A stretch of DNA of 64,000 nt. It comes from Typha latifolia (Eukaryota > Streptophyta > Magnoliopsida > Poales > Typhaceae). The translations under genes were made by a program, and so were the position numbers. The stretch covers positions 14,395,188 through 14,459,187 of the forward strand of contig CM034101.1 in assembly GCA_019914945.1 (NCBI GenBank), written 5' to 3'. This document shows, piece by piece, positions 54,941-64,000 of this stretch. The notes under the pieces were generated by a model. The model was given only the letters and a program-made list of their open reading frames with translations, had not been told where the DNA came from and made no database searches. Numbering within the stretch: position 1 is the first letter of the stretch; the number at the start of each line of letters is the position of its first letter.

Positions 54941-56648
54941 ATAAATTTTAAGTTCGAATCTATTACCAAAAAAATATAAAATTTTTAAAATATAAATTAA
55001 ATTTACTTCTTGGATCGATCAAAATACTTCAACACAGAAGTAGTCATGGAACCTATATTTTTAAGAAAACTTAGAAGGAAGGGTTATCTACTATAACACA
55101 AACTGTGATAATGCTACAATTTCTCTCTCTCTCTCTCTCTCATTAACCAAATGTAATATTTCATTTTTCATTTCAGTAGTTTCAGACCATCACATGCCTT
55201 TCCAAAACTACTGTAACTTTATGTCAATTTCTGTGTTGCTGACACTACCACTTAACCTAGAGATTGATTACAAAATAAATAACTAATAAAGATAAGATCC
55301 ATATAATGCACGCATCCTTTTTTTCTCCTTTCCTGACAGTGGCAACAGTGTGGATTTTCTTCCATCCATCTTCAAGCTCTCACCTCCGTAAAGATAAAAG
55401 TGTTCTTTTTCCGCAGTGTTATTCCTTACAAATTAAGGAAGGAAGTGGAAGGAAGAGGAGATCTGGAGAGAGATAGAGGAGAAACTACACCTGAAATGCA
55501 TGGGAGTGATATATATTAGACAAGAAAAAAAAAAAAATGATATGATAGCAAAGGGGCCACCAAATGTTGCTTAGCTTGTAGACCAACCGTGCCTTCAGTG
55601 TTCGTCCACCAAAACTTTAAACAAAGGCACCGGCCGACGAACTACGACCTTCTAATGGCCCCACGTTAAAGATCTTCTTTTAATTAAATTTTTAGCGAAG
55701 AATCTAAGAAAGGAGAATTAGATAGAGGAGAGGTGGCTCCAACCCAACGTCAGTGGCCACAGCCGTCGGGAGATTAATTGGTTCAAAGTCTAGTAGAGAT
55801 GGAGACGGAAAGCTGTTTAATGGAAGTTGTGAAGCACTAAAGAGTTCAGAGCTTTTGTTTTAATTTATTTTTATCGATGTCTTTTAAGGATAATTTTATA
55901 AACACCTCTTAAATATAAATAAAGTACATCTAGAATTTTAGATAAATTTTATTGTTTAATTATAAAATTTAATAATTATCTCAAATAAATTTATTCAAAA
56001 ATTTATATTTAGTTATTAACTATAAATAAATAGATTAATTATACTAAAAATCTTGTTTAGAAAATATATATACCCCTATCACACTTTCTACTTATGATAA
56101 GATTTTGTATATAACTTTTAAAATATATATAAGTAATTTATAAATAATCATCTGGTATGCACAAATCAAATAGCATCTAAATATATATATAAATAATGAG
56201 AAAGATATTTCAAGATTTATATATTATCTGTTAATTAGATAAATTAGAAGTTTTTTATATTAATTAAATAAACTAAAGAAAATATTAGATTGACATCCAA
56301 ATAATCTCACGGCCCACCTCATTATCCTCACATATTTTTATATTATTAAGATGAACTACACATGTAAAATGCGATGTGTGGAGTCTATGTGTATACCATT
56401 TTAGCTAATAAGTTTAAGAAGTGAACTATTTGGATAAATATATTTTTGAGAACGGCTAATTTGATAAAAAAAATACTCAACTAAATACGTAAAATTACTG
56501 TACAATATACAACATTTTTTCCATGCTTCCTACCTCCTCCCTAAGATTTTTGTTGCATTCCTTGCCATCCTCCATCTTTCCACTTCCACCCTCCTTTAAA
56601 TAACCACTTTCTCTTCCCCTCTCATTTGAACTCTCTCTCTCTCTAGCA

Positions 56649-57236
56649 ATGCCGGCGGTGGCGTCCGTGCTGTCATGGTCCCAGAAACTCATCAGTGTCC
56701 ACTCGGCGATCCTCGCCGTCTTCTACGCCGCCACTCTCCTCCTCCTCCACCACCTTCTGCAGTCCTCCCCGCGCGCTCTCTGGCTCACCGCCAACGTCAT
56801 CGTGTTCGTCATCTGGCGTCTCTCCGCAGCCAAACGCGCCGCCGACGACCCCTCCCTGCCCCCACCTGACCCATCGTCCTTCGTCTCCCCCGAAGCCGAG
56901 CCACCGAGTGGCTGCGCCCCGCATGAGGTGTCCACGGATGCCACGAGTAGGCCGGCGCAGTTGACGAAGAGCGAGACGTGGGAGAGGCGGCGGCAAAGAG
57001 TAGGGGAGGAGGCGACAGAGGTGGGGTTGAAAAAGTCGGCAACTTTCAAGGAGAAGTCGGCGATGGATAAGGGATTAATAGGAAGGGAGGAGGTCGGGTG
57101 GAGGAGGAGGGATACGCTGGTGGTCGGCCGCGAGGAGTTGTTCGGACGGGCGGAGACGATGATCAAGAAACACCACGACCACCTCAGGCTGCAACGCCAA
57201 GAGTCCGAGCAGCGTCGGTTCTTGGAGAGGCTGTAA
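56649..57236 (+). CDS. DUF4408 / cotton-fibre-protein-type membrane protein
   Basis: Intronless, 195 aa. Two hydrophobic segments lie in the first 60 residues (SAILAVFYAATLLLLHHLL; LWLTANVIVFVIWRLSA). A Pro/Ser-rich stretch follows, then a basic motif ETWERRRQRVGEEATEV. The last 30 residues (LFGRAETMIKKHHDHLRLQR then QESEQRRFLERL) are the conserved C-terminal block of the plant DUF4408/DUF761 'cotton fibre protein' family, where the last helix usually reads xFIxKFxxQLRLQRxES. The function of the family is unknown; transcripts are often stress- or vascular-related. GC-rich codon use contrasts with the AT-rich flanks, and the antisense ORFs here are shadows. Family call moderately sure. Confidence 0.8.
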   Translation: MPAVASVLSWSQKLISVHSAILAVFYAATLLLLHHLLQSSPRALWLTANVIVFVIWRLSAAKRAADDPSLPPPDPSSFVSPEAEPPSGCAPHEVSTDATSRPAQLTKSETWERRRQRVGEEATEVGLKKSATFKEKSAMDKGLIGREEVGWRRRDTLVVGREELFGRAETMIKKHHDHLRLQRQESEQRRFLERL

Positions 57237-57248
57237 CACACCATGAAC

Positions 57249-57250
<2 letters not shown>

Positions 57251-57317
<67 letters not shown>
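57251..57317. repeat. CT microsatellite in the 3' UTR of the DUF4408 gene
   Basis: (CT)33 starting 15 bp after the stop codon. Confidence 0.96.
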
Positions 57318-57321
<4 letters not shown>

Positions 57322-58027
57322 AAGTAATTTTACTACTCTAAATTCACCAGATCCTTTTTTGAGACTGAAAACTTTTCCTTTTATGAATTTCTAAAATTTA
57401 GAGTATAATTTGTATAAATAAAACATCACAGGGAGACATCAAAAGTAAAGAAACATTTTCCAAATTTAATTTGTTTAAAATAAGATATGCTCAATTCCTA
57501 ACAATTGAGTTCTATGTCGATAAGAATAAGATGCAGTTTTTAGAAGAAATTTGAAAGGATCTCAATCTTCTTTTGACCGTAGTGGGTCAACCGTGCAAGT
57601 AACTTCCTCAACCCGATATCCATCAAAGACTGGCATGGCTTCTCTGTTTGCTCATCCTTGTGAGTTTAGTTGCACCTAGTTGCAATTATATAGTTGCATG
57701 AGGCATGAGTCATTTCAGGATCCATTTGCTACATACAATCAAGAATACTGTTGAAAATAAAATAAAAAAAGATGCCTCCAATTCCATTATCATCTATTCA
57801 GCTCCTAAAGCAAGCCTAGTATGTACAGATCATCATAAAAAGGACACGAGAGTGTCAGGATACCTGAGAATATACATATACAGAAGCTGAACTGCGCATT
57901 CCTTTTTGTTCCAAGGATGCAGTATGATATAATAGATATCAACATAATTTATATAGTTGTATGAGGCATCAGTCCATTGATAAGCACCCGGAGATGTCTG
58001 GGAGGATTTCCTAATCCTGGCCTGGCT
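57318..58027. other. Intergenic between convergent genes
   Basis: AT-rich; expected to hold the 3' UTRs of the DUF4408 gene (+) and the LRR gene (-). No coding signal is seen. Confidence 0.45.
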
Positions 58028-59920
58028 TTAGAAGTATACATCAATCATCCCTTCACTCTCCGATAAGCTGCCATCGAAGTTTATTCTACAGCACAGAGGA
58101 AACTGCAATCCAGCTTGCTCACATCCAAGTCTTGTAACATGTGGGCATGACCGGACGTCAAGGTATTCTAATGCATTGGAGCACTGTAATACCATAGCAA
58201 CCCCTGCAACTGTGATCCTCAGGCAATTACTGGCCTTCAAAACCTTCAACCGTGACTCAAATCCTTGTGTTCCTAGAACTTGAAATGCCCCATCTGTTAG
58301 TTTGTCACAACACCCAATGTCAAGAGCCACAAGATATCTGCAATTTGACAGCACGCATCTCATGGATGAGTCAGTAATGTTTGAACACCAGTCCATCCGT
58401 AATGTCCTCAGACTGTGACAACACGCAAGGACTAGGGATATTATGGACTCATCAGTAATGTCTCGACAGCCACCAATGACAAGAGTTTTGAGGTTGTGGC
58501 ATGACTTGGCCAAGGCAAAAATGCATTTATCATCAACACGGTAGCAGTCCAACAGCTTTAGTGACATCAAAGATGATGAAGAGACCTCAGCAATTCTAGA
58601 GACTCCCACATCCCCAACCTTGCTGCATTTGCTAACATCTAAACATTTGATATGGTGACACCCATTGGCTAGACTAGAGAGGCCAGAATCAGTTATCTTG
58701 TTGCATCCTGCTAGTTCTAGCTCTTCTAGTTGCAAAGTGCTCGTGGATAGAGCACATAACAGATTATCAGTAACTGATTTGCAGCCAGAAAGGTATAATC
58801 TTTTCAAACTGCGACAACCTAATGCCACAGCTGTTAATCCCTTGTCTGTAAGTTTTCTGCAATGAGAGACATCCAAATATTGGAGGGAAAGAAGGCAATC
58901 TCCAAGGGTTATCATTCCAACATCAGTTACACCTGTTAAACAACAAGGGCACTATAAGCAAATCAGATACTGAATTGAGATGCAAAACTTCCACTGAAAG
59001 GAATTCCTACTTAAAATGAATATTTAAGTTTGATGATTAATCTAATAGCCTTGTCATCGTTTTCTCACTAATACCAATTGATCTAAGATGAAACTTTATT
59101 TTCAGAACGACAAAATACTGCCACATTTAGATACTGAATAACATCTACAATTCATCATCCTAAATTTTAAAAAATTGCAGAAATATAGCACTCGTTATCA
59201 GCAACAGACAAGCAACCATCACAAAGCTCCCAAAATCATGAGCACCAAACAATCATCAGTCAAATCTAAAAGGAAGATATAGATTTTTCCCTGCAGAGAT
59301 TATCCATAGTGTACGGCCCCGTAAAGTGATAGCTGAAAGAATCAATAAAATCACTCATCATCAACGACAACCATCAACTAATCTGCAGTCTCAACAAACC
59401 TTTAACAAGGAACTCCAGGTTATAGAACTAGATCTTAGATAATAAGATTATTTTTAATTAGCACAAAAATCGGGCCTTTACCCATCTAAACAACAAAAAT
59501 AGGCAGAAAATTTCTATTCCCAGCAACAATCTGATCCAAAACTACCTAAGAAGCCATAAAAATCGCACCTTTACAGTTCTGCAAGTTAAGCGCCCGCAGA
59601 TTTCGGAAACCTGATGCGATCACGTCGAGATCAGCATCGATAACACCCGGGTAAAATGACCGCGAGACGGACTGGGAGAGATCGAGTTCGAGGAGGCCGG
59701 GGAAGCGTCCGGCGAGTCCGCGGAGCATGGCGGGCCCGGCCCGAGCCCGGAGGCGCCGCCGCTCAGAGCTCTGTATCCGAAGCCATCGCTTGCAAACGAG
59801 CCCAAACGCGTCCTTCTCCTCCTCCCTCTCCAACTTCGCTAAAACAGCCCTGAGCTCGTCGTCCGTGAGTACCTCGTTGATGCAAATAGCTCCTCGCCCC
59901 TCTCCCGCCGCCGCCGCCAT
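58028..59920 (-). CDS. F-box-like / leucine-rich-repeat (RNI-like) protein, At5g23340 type
   Basis: Two exons in transcript order, 59920-59569 and 58932-58028, with one 636-bp intron (phase 1, GT..AG). They give 418 aa. Residues about 15-60 form a degenerate F-box (LTDDELRAVLAKLEREEEKD, AFGLVCKRWLRIQSSERR). The rest is a run of about eleven cysteine-containing LRRs (LQYLDVSHCRKLTDKGLTAV, LKRLYLSGCKSVTD, LEELELAGCNKITDSGL and so on) forming a ribonuclease-inhibitor-like horseshoe. The end EYLDVRSCPHVTRLGC then FPLCCRINFDGSLSE matches the Arabidopsis At5g23340 family. Such proteins may act as SCF ubiquitin-ligase substrate receptors, but neither substrate nor SKP1 binding has been shown for this branch as far as I know. 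Strong family match. Confidence 0.92.
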
Positions 59921-60772
59921 CGAGTCCGAATTCGCCGGATTAGGGTTATAGAAACCCTAATCGGCTCTCGATTCCTTTGAGAAATCGTGTAGTATAGCAA
60001 TCGTTGTTTTCGGGAATTAATAAAGGGTTCTATAACACAGTGAAGAACCGGAAGAAAAGGGTTTCCATTTTGAACGAAATGACGAAATTGCCCTTCTAAC
60101 TTCTAGCTAGTAGGTGGAATTGTGCAAATGGGCCCAGAAAGTTGTTGATATATTTTGATGGTCCAACAAATGGTAGGTTGACAAATCACTATTGGTTGGC
60201 ATTATGGTGTGGATGATGGCTTTCTTAGGTTATGACCCTTTATTTTTTATTTTTTAAAATATAAGATAAATTTCTCATCAAGATTCCTCTGAATAAAATA
60301 ATAAAAGTGGCTTTTAAATCAAATTTAAAAAGCTCTTTTAAGATAAATAAGAACAAAAAGAGTTAAAGAAACCTTAATCTAAATCCTCTATCTTTTGAAT
60401 ATAATGATCATGAGAAAGCTTGGTGAATTCAGCTTTAATTTTGTAGCAGATATTGCTGGCTCAGCCAGTTGCAGATTTTTTTTTAAGATAAAACAAAGTA
60501 CTACATAATACAAGAATCATGCTTCAGAGCTGTGGAACACAACCACTTGAGATGGTATATTACCAGTAATATATTGGTACTGCCACAAAACATTTTATTC
60601 TTTCCATTAGATTTGCTGTCTTTACAAATCAACTATTGAACAGATAACTCTAAGACTATTATCTACTCCTGCGGATCATATTTACACGATTCATACACTA
60701 ATCGGCAACACCCTATTAACAATCTGAAGTAGTGATATTGCTGCAGATTTATTACAGATAACTTGTTCTGCT
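59921..60772. other. Promoter of the LRR gene and 3' flank of the MYB gene
   Basis: A telo-box-like aaaccctaa occurs at about 59951-59959, just upstream of the LRR ATG. The remainder is AT-rich without coding signal. Confidence 0.45.
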
Positions 60773-61442
60773 CTAAGTGGAACCAAACAAATCCAACCAG
60801 TGTATGGTACTGAGATTTGCTATCAGTGGAGATGTCTCTGCCGCGTTTGATGGTTCATTGCAGCTATTCTCATAGGGGCACCAAAGAATTGGAAGATTGT
60901 TTGGAGTGCCATCTGAAGAAATCACAGTTTCAACTGGCTGTTCAATTGTAGCTGCATCTTTACCTAAACCAGGAGAACAAGCTGGAAACTGGGGAGGAGG
61001 CTTGGCTGAAATTTGATTATTAGATATAATTGGACCATCGGCTTGGCTGGTGACTGGAACTTGAGGTGCAGACGCATTGCCATCGTTCACATCAGCGATA
61101 TCATGGATGCTTGATCTTTTTCTGTCTTTGATCGACGAGTTTTGCCTGTTGTAGAACTTCTGTGCATGGCTTGCCACTTGTGCAGGTGACCTTGTTGTCA
61201 CAAACTTTCTAGAAATGCTACGCCAGTCACCCTTGCCAAACACATCGAGACCACGAAGAAAGTTCCTGTGTTTCATCAAAAATGTAGAAGTACTACTGCT
61301 ATTAATTAAAGATAAGGAGAAATGTCCACCGTTGTGTCCATGTAACAAACGGTAAGTAGTAAAAGCTTTGATATGACCATTTAAATTATGGAGGCTCAAA
61401 ACTTGAGAAGCATAGCAGCACACAACTTGGCATGATCAGCTG

Positions 61443-61488
<46 letters not shown>

Positions 61489-62274
61489 ACTCACAATATA
61501 AAAAACAGTAACAGAAGAATTTCAACTTGTAAGAATCAAGAGAGCGGCAAAATGGAATGCTTACTTGATATAAAAATTAGTACAAAAATATATGCTCTCT
61601 TGATTATGACTAAGTGTAGTTACAACTCAAAGTTTTTAACTTGGCATTTAACCAGAGCAACCATCATTGTGAACCGAAATAAAGCAAGCACTTCAGCTAA
61701 ATGGCAGGTTCTTTCTGATGTACATATAAGTACCAAGAAACTTGCTCCTCCAACTTCACAAATTAGTAAAACCAACAAATACCATGATAAAAGGGCTGAT
61801 ATAGGGAAAAGCCATTATTAATTATGAAATGGCATAAATGGCATTTTGCGTGATGATAAGGATTAGAATTGAAGAAAAGCAAGATTAGAAACATTTTCAC
61901 CTATGTTCCTCCTCTGTCCATAGTCTGCTCTTTTTGCGTTCTTGATCCCTCCTTTTTCTCTTCACATCGTCATTAAATTCATTATAATGCTCACCCTTTC
62001 TGATAGTAGAGCCATCGTTACATGAACCATAAAATGGACTGACATAATTGGGTAAAGGAACATGGTCAGATTCAATTCTGTCGATGTCTTCAACCAATAA
62101 TGAATAGTGGAGCTTGATTTCCTCCTCAGTTTTTCCAGGAACAGCCTGCGTGATTTTCTCCCACCGGTTAATGCAGCCTTCTGGGTGAATTACTAGCGCA
62201 TTCTCAAATGCCTTTTCTTGGTCCCGATTCCAGGAGGAGCTTCTAGTTCCTCTTTCAGCAACCTTCTTGGGCAT
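60773..62274 (-). CDS. SANT/MYB transcription factor, two-repeat DIVARICATA/SRM1-like
   Basis: Two exons in transcript order, 62274-61901 and 61265-60773 (intron 635 bp, phase 2), give 288 aa. Residues about 12-65 are the first SANT/MYB domain ([39 protein letters not shown]). Residues about 117-168 are the second ([20 protein letters not shown] then [20 protein letters not shown] and [12 protein letters not shown]). That layout defines DIVARICATA / SRM1 / MYBS-type plant factors, which bind I-box-like (GATAA) promoter motifs. The usual SHAQKYF signature reads SHAQKFY here. A basic stretch ([12 protein letters not shown]) before the second domain is a probable nuclear localisation signal. The C-terminus is Pro/Ser-rich and acidic. 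The gene is divergent from MurF, 1.08 kb apart. Confidence 0.9.
61445..61486. repeat. CA microsatellite in the MYB gene intron
   Basis: Pure (AC)21. Confidence 0.96.
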
Positions 62275-62911
62275 ATAATATCAAAAGGAGTCAAGGAATC
62301 TATACTCGACCAATATAAGTTAGTCTATCTCATGCCAATGAGAGGAAGCTTGTTTTAATCCATGCATGAATGAATAAAGGAAGAACAATGAGATTCAAAC
62401 AGTTAAAGATTAAGATATCGAAACCTTGTTTTAATTTATATATGAATAAATAAGAACAAGAAGCAAGGAAGAACAGTGCCAACATCACTAACCATTTTGT
62501 TCTTGAAGATGCAAACAGTTTTAAAGATTAAGATATCAAACCATGTATTAATCTATGGATGAATAAACAAGAACAAGAAGTAAGGAAGAACAACGCCAAC
62601 ATCAGTAACCACTTTGTTTTGGAGATTCAAAGTGTTAAAGATTAAGATATCGAACTTTGTTTTATCTACATTCTTATTCTTTACTTTTATGTTGTACGGC
62701 GAAGAAGAAGAAGCAAGAATTGGATGCAAAAATATATGTATAAGTATCAGAAGTAGCAGCAGATTAACCTTGGCGAAGTTGTTTGAGTTGCACATTCTAG
62801 GTATTCTTCGTACGGCTCAGCTGGCGATTTACTCAAACACTTCGTGCGCGAATCGACAAGATAACAAACCAGGCAGGATTCCAGAGATATTATTAACTTA
62901 AACACTAACAG

Positions 62912-62949
<38 letters not shown>

Positions 62950-63353
62950 GATTAATTCCTTAATCTAAAGGGAAGCAGCAATATCGAATATCTGCCCAAC
63001 AAACCCTACCTTCCAAAAAAGGAAAAGGCGGAGTTCCTATTGATGCACGGTTTGGATTTCCCTAGATTTGATTGGAAGTGGAATAATGTCATCTTAACTC
63101 CAAATTCTAGAAGGATTTAAAATCTAATCGATATTATTTTAAATTATAAAGTAAATAAAAAGATACTTTTTTTTTCCATCTAACGCACGTCTTTAGCCTG
63201 GCGAGCCGTCAGATCTCCGTAATGTTTCCACATTTTCGTTATTTGAAGGGGCATTTGCACTAAAACCCAAACTAATTTTCTATTTTGCACGATCACCTTT
63301 TTTTTTTTTTTTGTGAGCGAAGAAAACCTTTGTGCGTAAGTTAAGAGTGTGTT
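62275..63353. other. Divergent promoter region between the MYB and MurF genes
   Basis: Contains an imperfect direct repeat of about 90 bp ('aagattaagatatc.aa', 'gaacaagaag.aaggaagaac') recurring near 62406-62500, 62523-62612 and 62636-62655, a GA tract (about 62915-62944) and T-runs near 63168 and 63298. No coding signal is visible before 63354. Confidence 0.5.
62915..62944. repeat. GA microsatellite
   Basis: (AG)15 followed by a short broken GA stretch in the divergent promoter region. Confidence 0.9.
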
Positions 63354-64000
63354 ATGCGAGATTTCGGACGAGATTCCTTGCGTTTTGATAACAATCGGCC
63401 TCTTGCTTCTTCCTTTTTCGTTACTCGAGGTTTCCTCATGGGAACTATTCACTTGGCTTGTGGAGTGGACTCTTTTCTGAAAGAAAATTACTCTCGTCTT
63501 TATAAAAATGCCACCTTTTTCAATTCGAATGATTGGTTCTTGGGCACATCCAAATGCCGGAAACCACGACCGCCGATCTTCGTTCATGGCCGAGTTTCTC
63601 GCCCAGGAATCTACAGGTTGTCTTCTACTCTTCAAGCCACGAATCTGCCAATCGCCGACGAAATCTTGCATTTTGGCCCTTTCCGGCGTCGAAAGCTCCA
63701 AGGCGAGCGCTTGTGGACTGCTTCAGAGCTAGCAGAAGCTGTTGATGGAGAAATCGTCATCCCTGCCCCTGCCGGAACCATCTCCACAGACACCCGGAAG
63801 CTGATCCCCGGCCAGTGGTTCTTCGCCGTCGCCGGAGAAAACTTCGACGGCCACGATTTCGTCGACCGGGCGTTGGCCGATAAGGGCTGCGTCGGGGTTA
63901 TCGGGAATAGGGTTTGCGAGGATTGGGAGAGAGGCTTCATCAAAGTGGAAGGGGATACATTGGTTGCTCTCGATAATATGGCAATTTTCGCTAGAAATAG
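63354..64000 (+). CDS. MURF: UDP-N-acetylmuramoyl-tripeptide--D-alanyl-D-alanine ligase (MurF), 5' part, runs off the window
   Basis: An open frame from the ATG at 63354 reaches the window edge without a stop (215 codons seen); an in-frame TAA at 63342 precedes it. An internal ATG at 63438 is an alternative start. From about residue 119 the sequence reads LWTASELAEAVDGEIV, then GTISTDTRKLIPGQWFFAVA and GENFDGHDFVDRALADKG. This is the N-terminal UDP-binding domain of MurF, including the STDTR and FVALxGxNFDGH-type motifs. The P-loop (GxTGKT) domain would lie to the right. The first about 115 residues are unconserved, rich in Ser/Arg/Asn with few acids, and fit a plastid-targeting leader. MurF adds D-Ala-D-Ala to the peptidoglycan stem peptide; land plants keep it as a plastid relic linked to plastid division in mosses. 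The minus-strand ORFs across this region are shadows. Confidence 0.88.
   Translation, partial: MRDFGRDSLRFDNNRPLASSFFVTRGFLMGTIHLACGVDSFLKENYSRLYKNATFFNSNDWFLGTSKCRKPRPPIFVHGRVSRPGIYRLSSTLQATNLPIADEILHFGPFRRRKLQGERLWTASELAEAVDGEIVIPAPAGTISTDTRKLIPGQWFFAVAGENFDGHDFVDRALADKGCVGVIGNRVCEDWERGFIKVEGDTLVALDNMAIFARN

Larger units (their letters stand above)
53078..56648. other. Long AT-rich intergenic region with repeat debris; no gene found
   Basis: An ATAG microsatellite (about 53967-53992), a telomere-like cluster of CCCTAAA units (about 54486-54508), a retrotransposon primer-binding-site-like motif near 54929 and a CT tract (about 55122-55141) are the only structures seen. 55860-56500 is extremely AT-rich. 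The last 100 bp before 56649 are pyrimidine-rich and probably form the leader of the DUF4408 gene. Confidence 0.5.

Noticed and set aside
63180..63701. 173-aa minus-strand ORF
   Set aside because: Overlaps the MurF 5' region, whose conserved frame is on the plus strand. The product has no recognisable domain and is a shadow.

Overview
This is a gene-rich stretch of a plant nuclear genome. Spliceosomal introns with GT..AG (and two GC..AG) borders, nuclear tRNA genes and plant-only families all point that way. Several exons are very GC-rich next to AT-rich introns, which suggests a monocot. Two small genes encode 12-cysteine Bowman-Birk / bromelain-inhibitor-type peptides, and long GA/CT tracts are common near start codons. 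A commelinid monocot such as pineapple (Ananas) is my best guess, but it is an inference and was not tested by any search.

Layout, left to right. 1-3.2 kb: no recognisable gene. 3.16-3.77 kb (-): nicotinamidase. 4.04-4.81 kb: non-autonomous DNA transposon with long inverted repeats. 5.3-9.9 kb (+): a Bowman-Birk-type cluster of one complete gene, an orphan promoter plus first exon behind a 196-bp GA tract, and a second complete gene. 10.4-13.8 kb (+): TTC1-like TPR co-chaperone. 14.6-20.1 kb (+): proteasome subunit alpha-2. 21.3-24.4 kb (+): a small one-TM protein ORF 35 bp upstream of nitrilase 4. 26.1-28.6 kb (+): a single-domain tRNA-His guanylyltransferase. 30.1-40.4 kb (+): a 16-exon spinster-like MFS transporter with a solo LTR in intron 12. 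41.6-43.3 kb (+): a hexose/H+ symporter (STP type). 43.8-46.7 kb (+): an EAPP homologue with a hAT-type element in intron 2. 47.0 kb (+): tRNA-Phe(GAA). 48.1 kb (+): BolA-like protein. 49.5 kb (-): tRNA-Thr(TGT). 49.7-52.2 kb (+): prefoldin subunit 5. 52.7-53.1 kb (-): a small plant-specific protein. 56.6-57.2 kb (+): DUF4408-type membrane protein. 58.0-59.9 kb (-): F-box-like/LRR (RNI-like) protein. 60.8-62.3 kb (-): two-domain SANT/MYB transcription factor. 63.35 kb to the right edge (+): 5' part of plastid-type MurF.

Most genes are unrelated housekeeping loci: proteasome, prefoldin, tRNA maturation, Fe-S/BolA, NAD salvage, cyanide detoxification. They do not form a pathway or cluster, except for the tandem protease-inhibitor family. 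I see no evidence of an undescribed multi-gene system. The observations most worth following are the inhibitor cluster with its expanded GA leader and possible alternative first exon, the apparently dicistronic small-ORF/NIT4 locus, the half-length THG1, two GC-AG introns that can be placed by reading frame, and two insertions with clear target-site duplications. Exon borders were assigned by hand from reading frame, splice dinucleotides and family similarity; every multi-exon model closes in frame.
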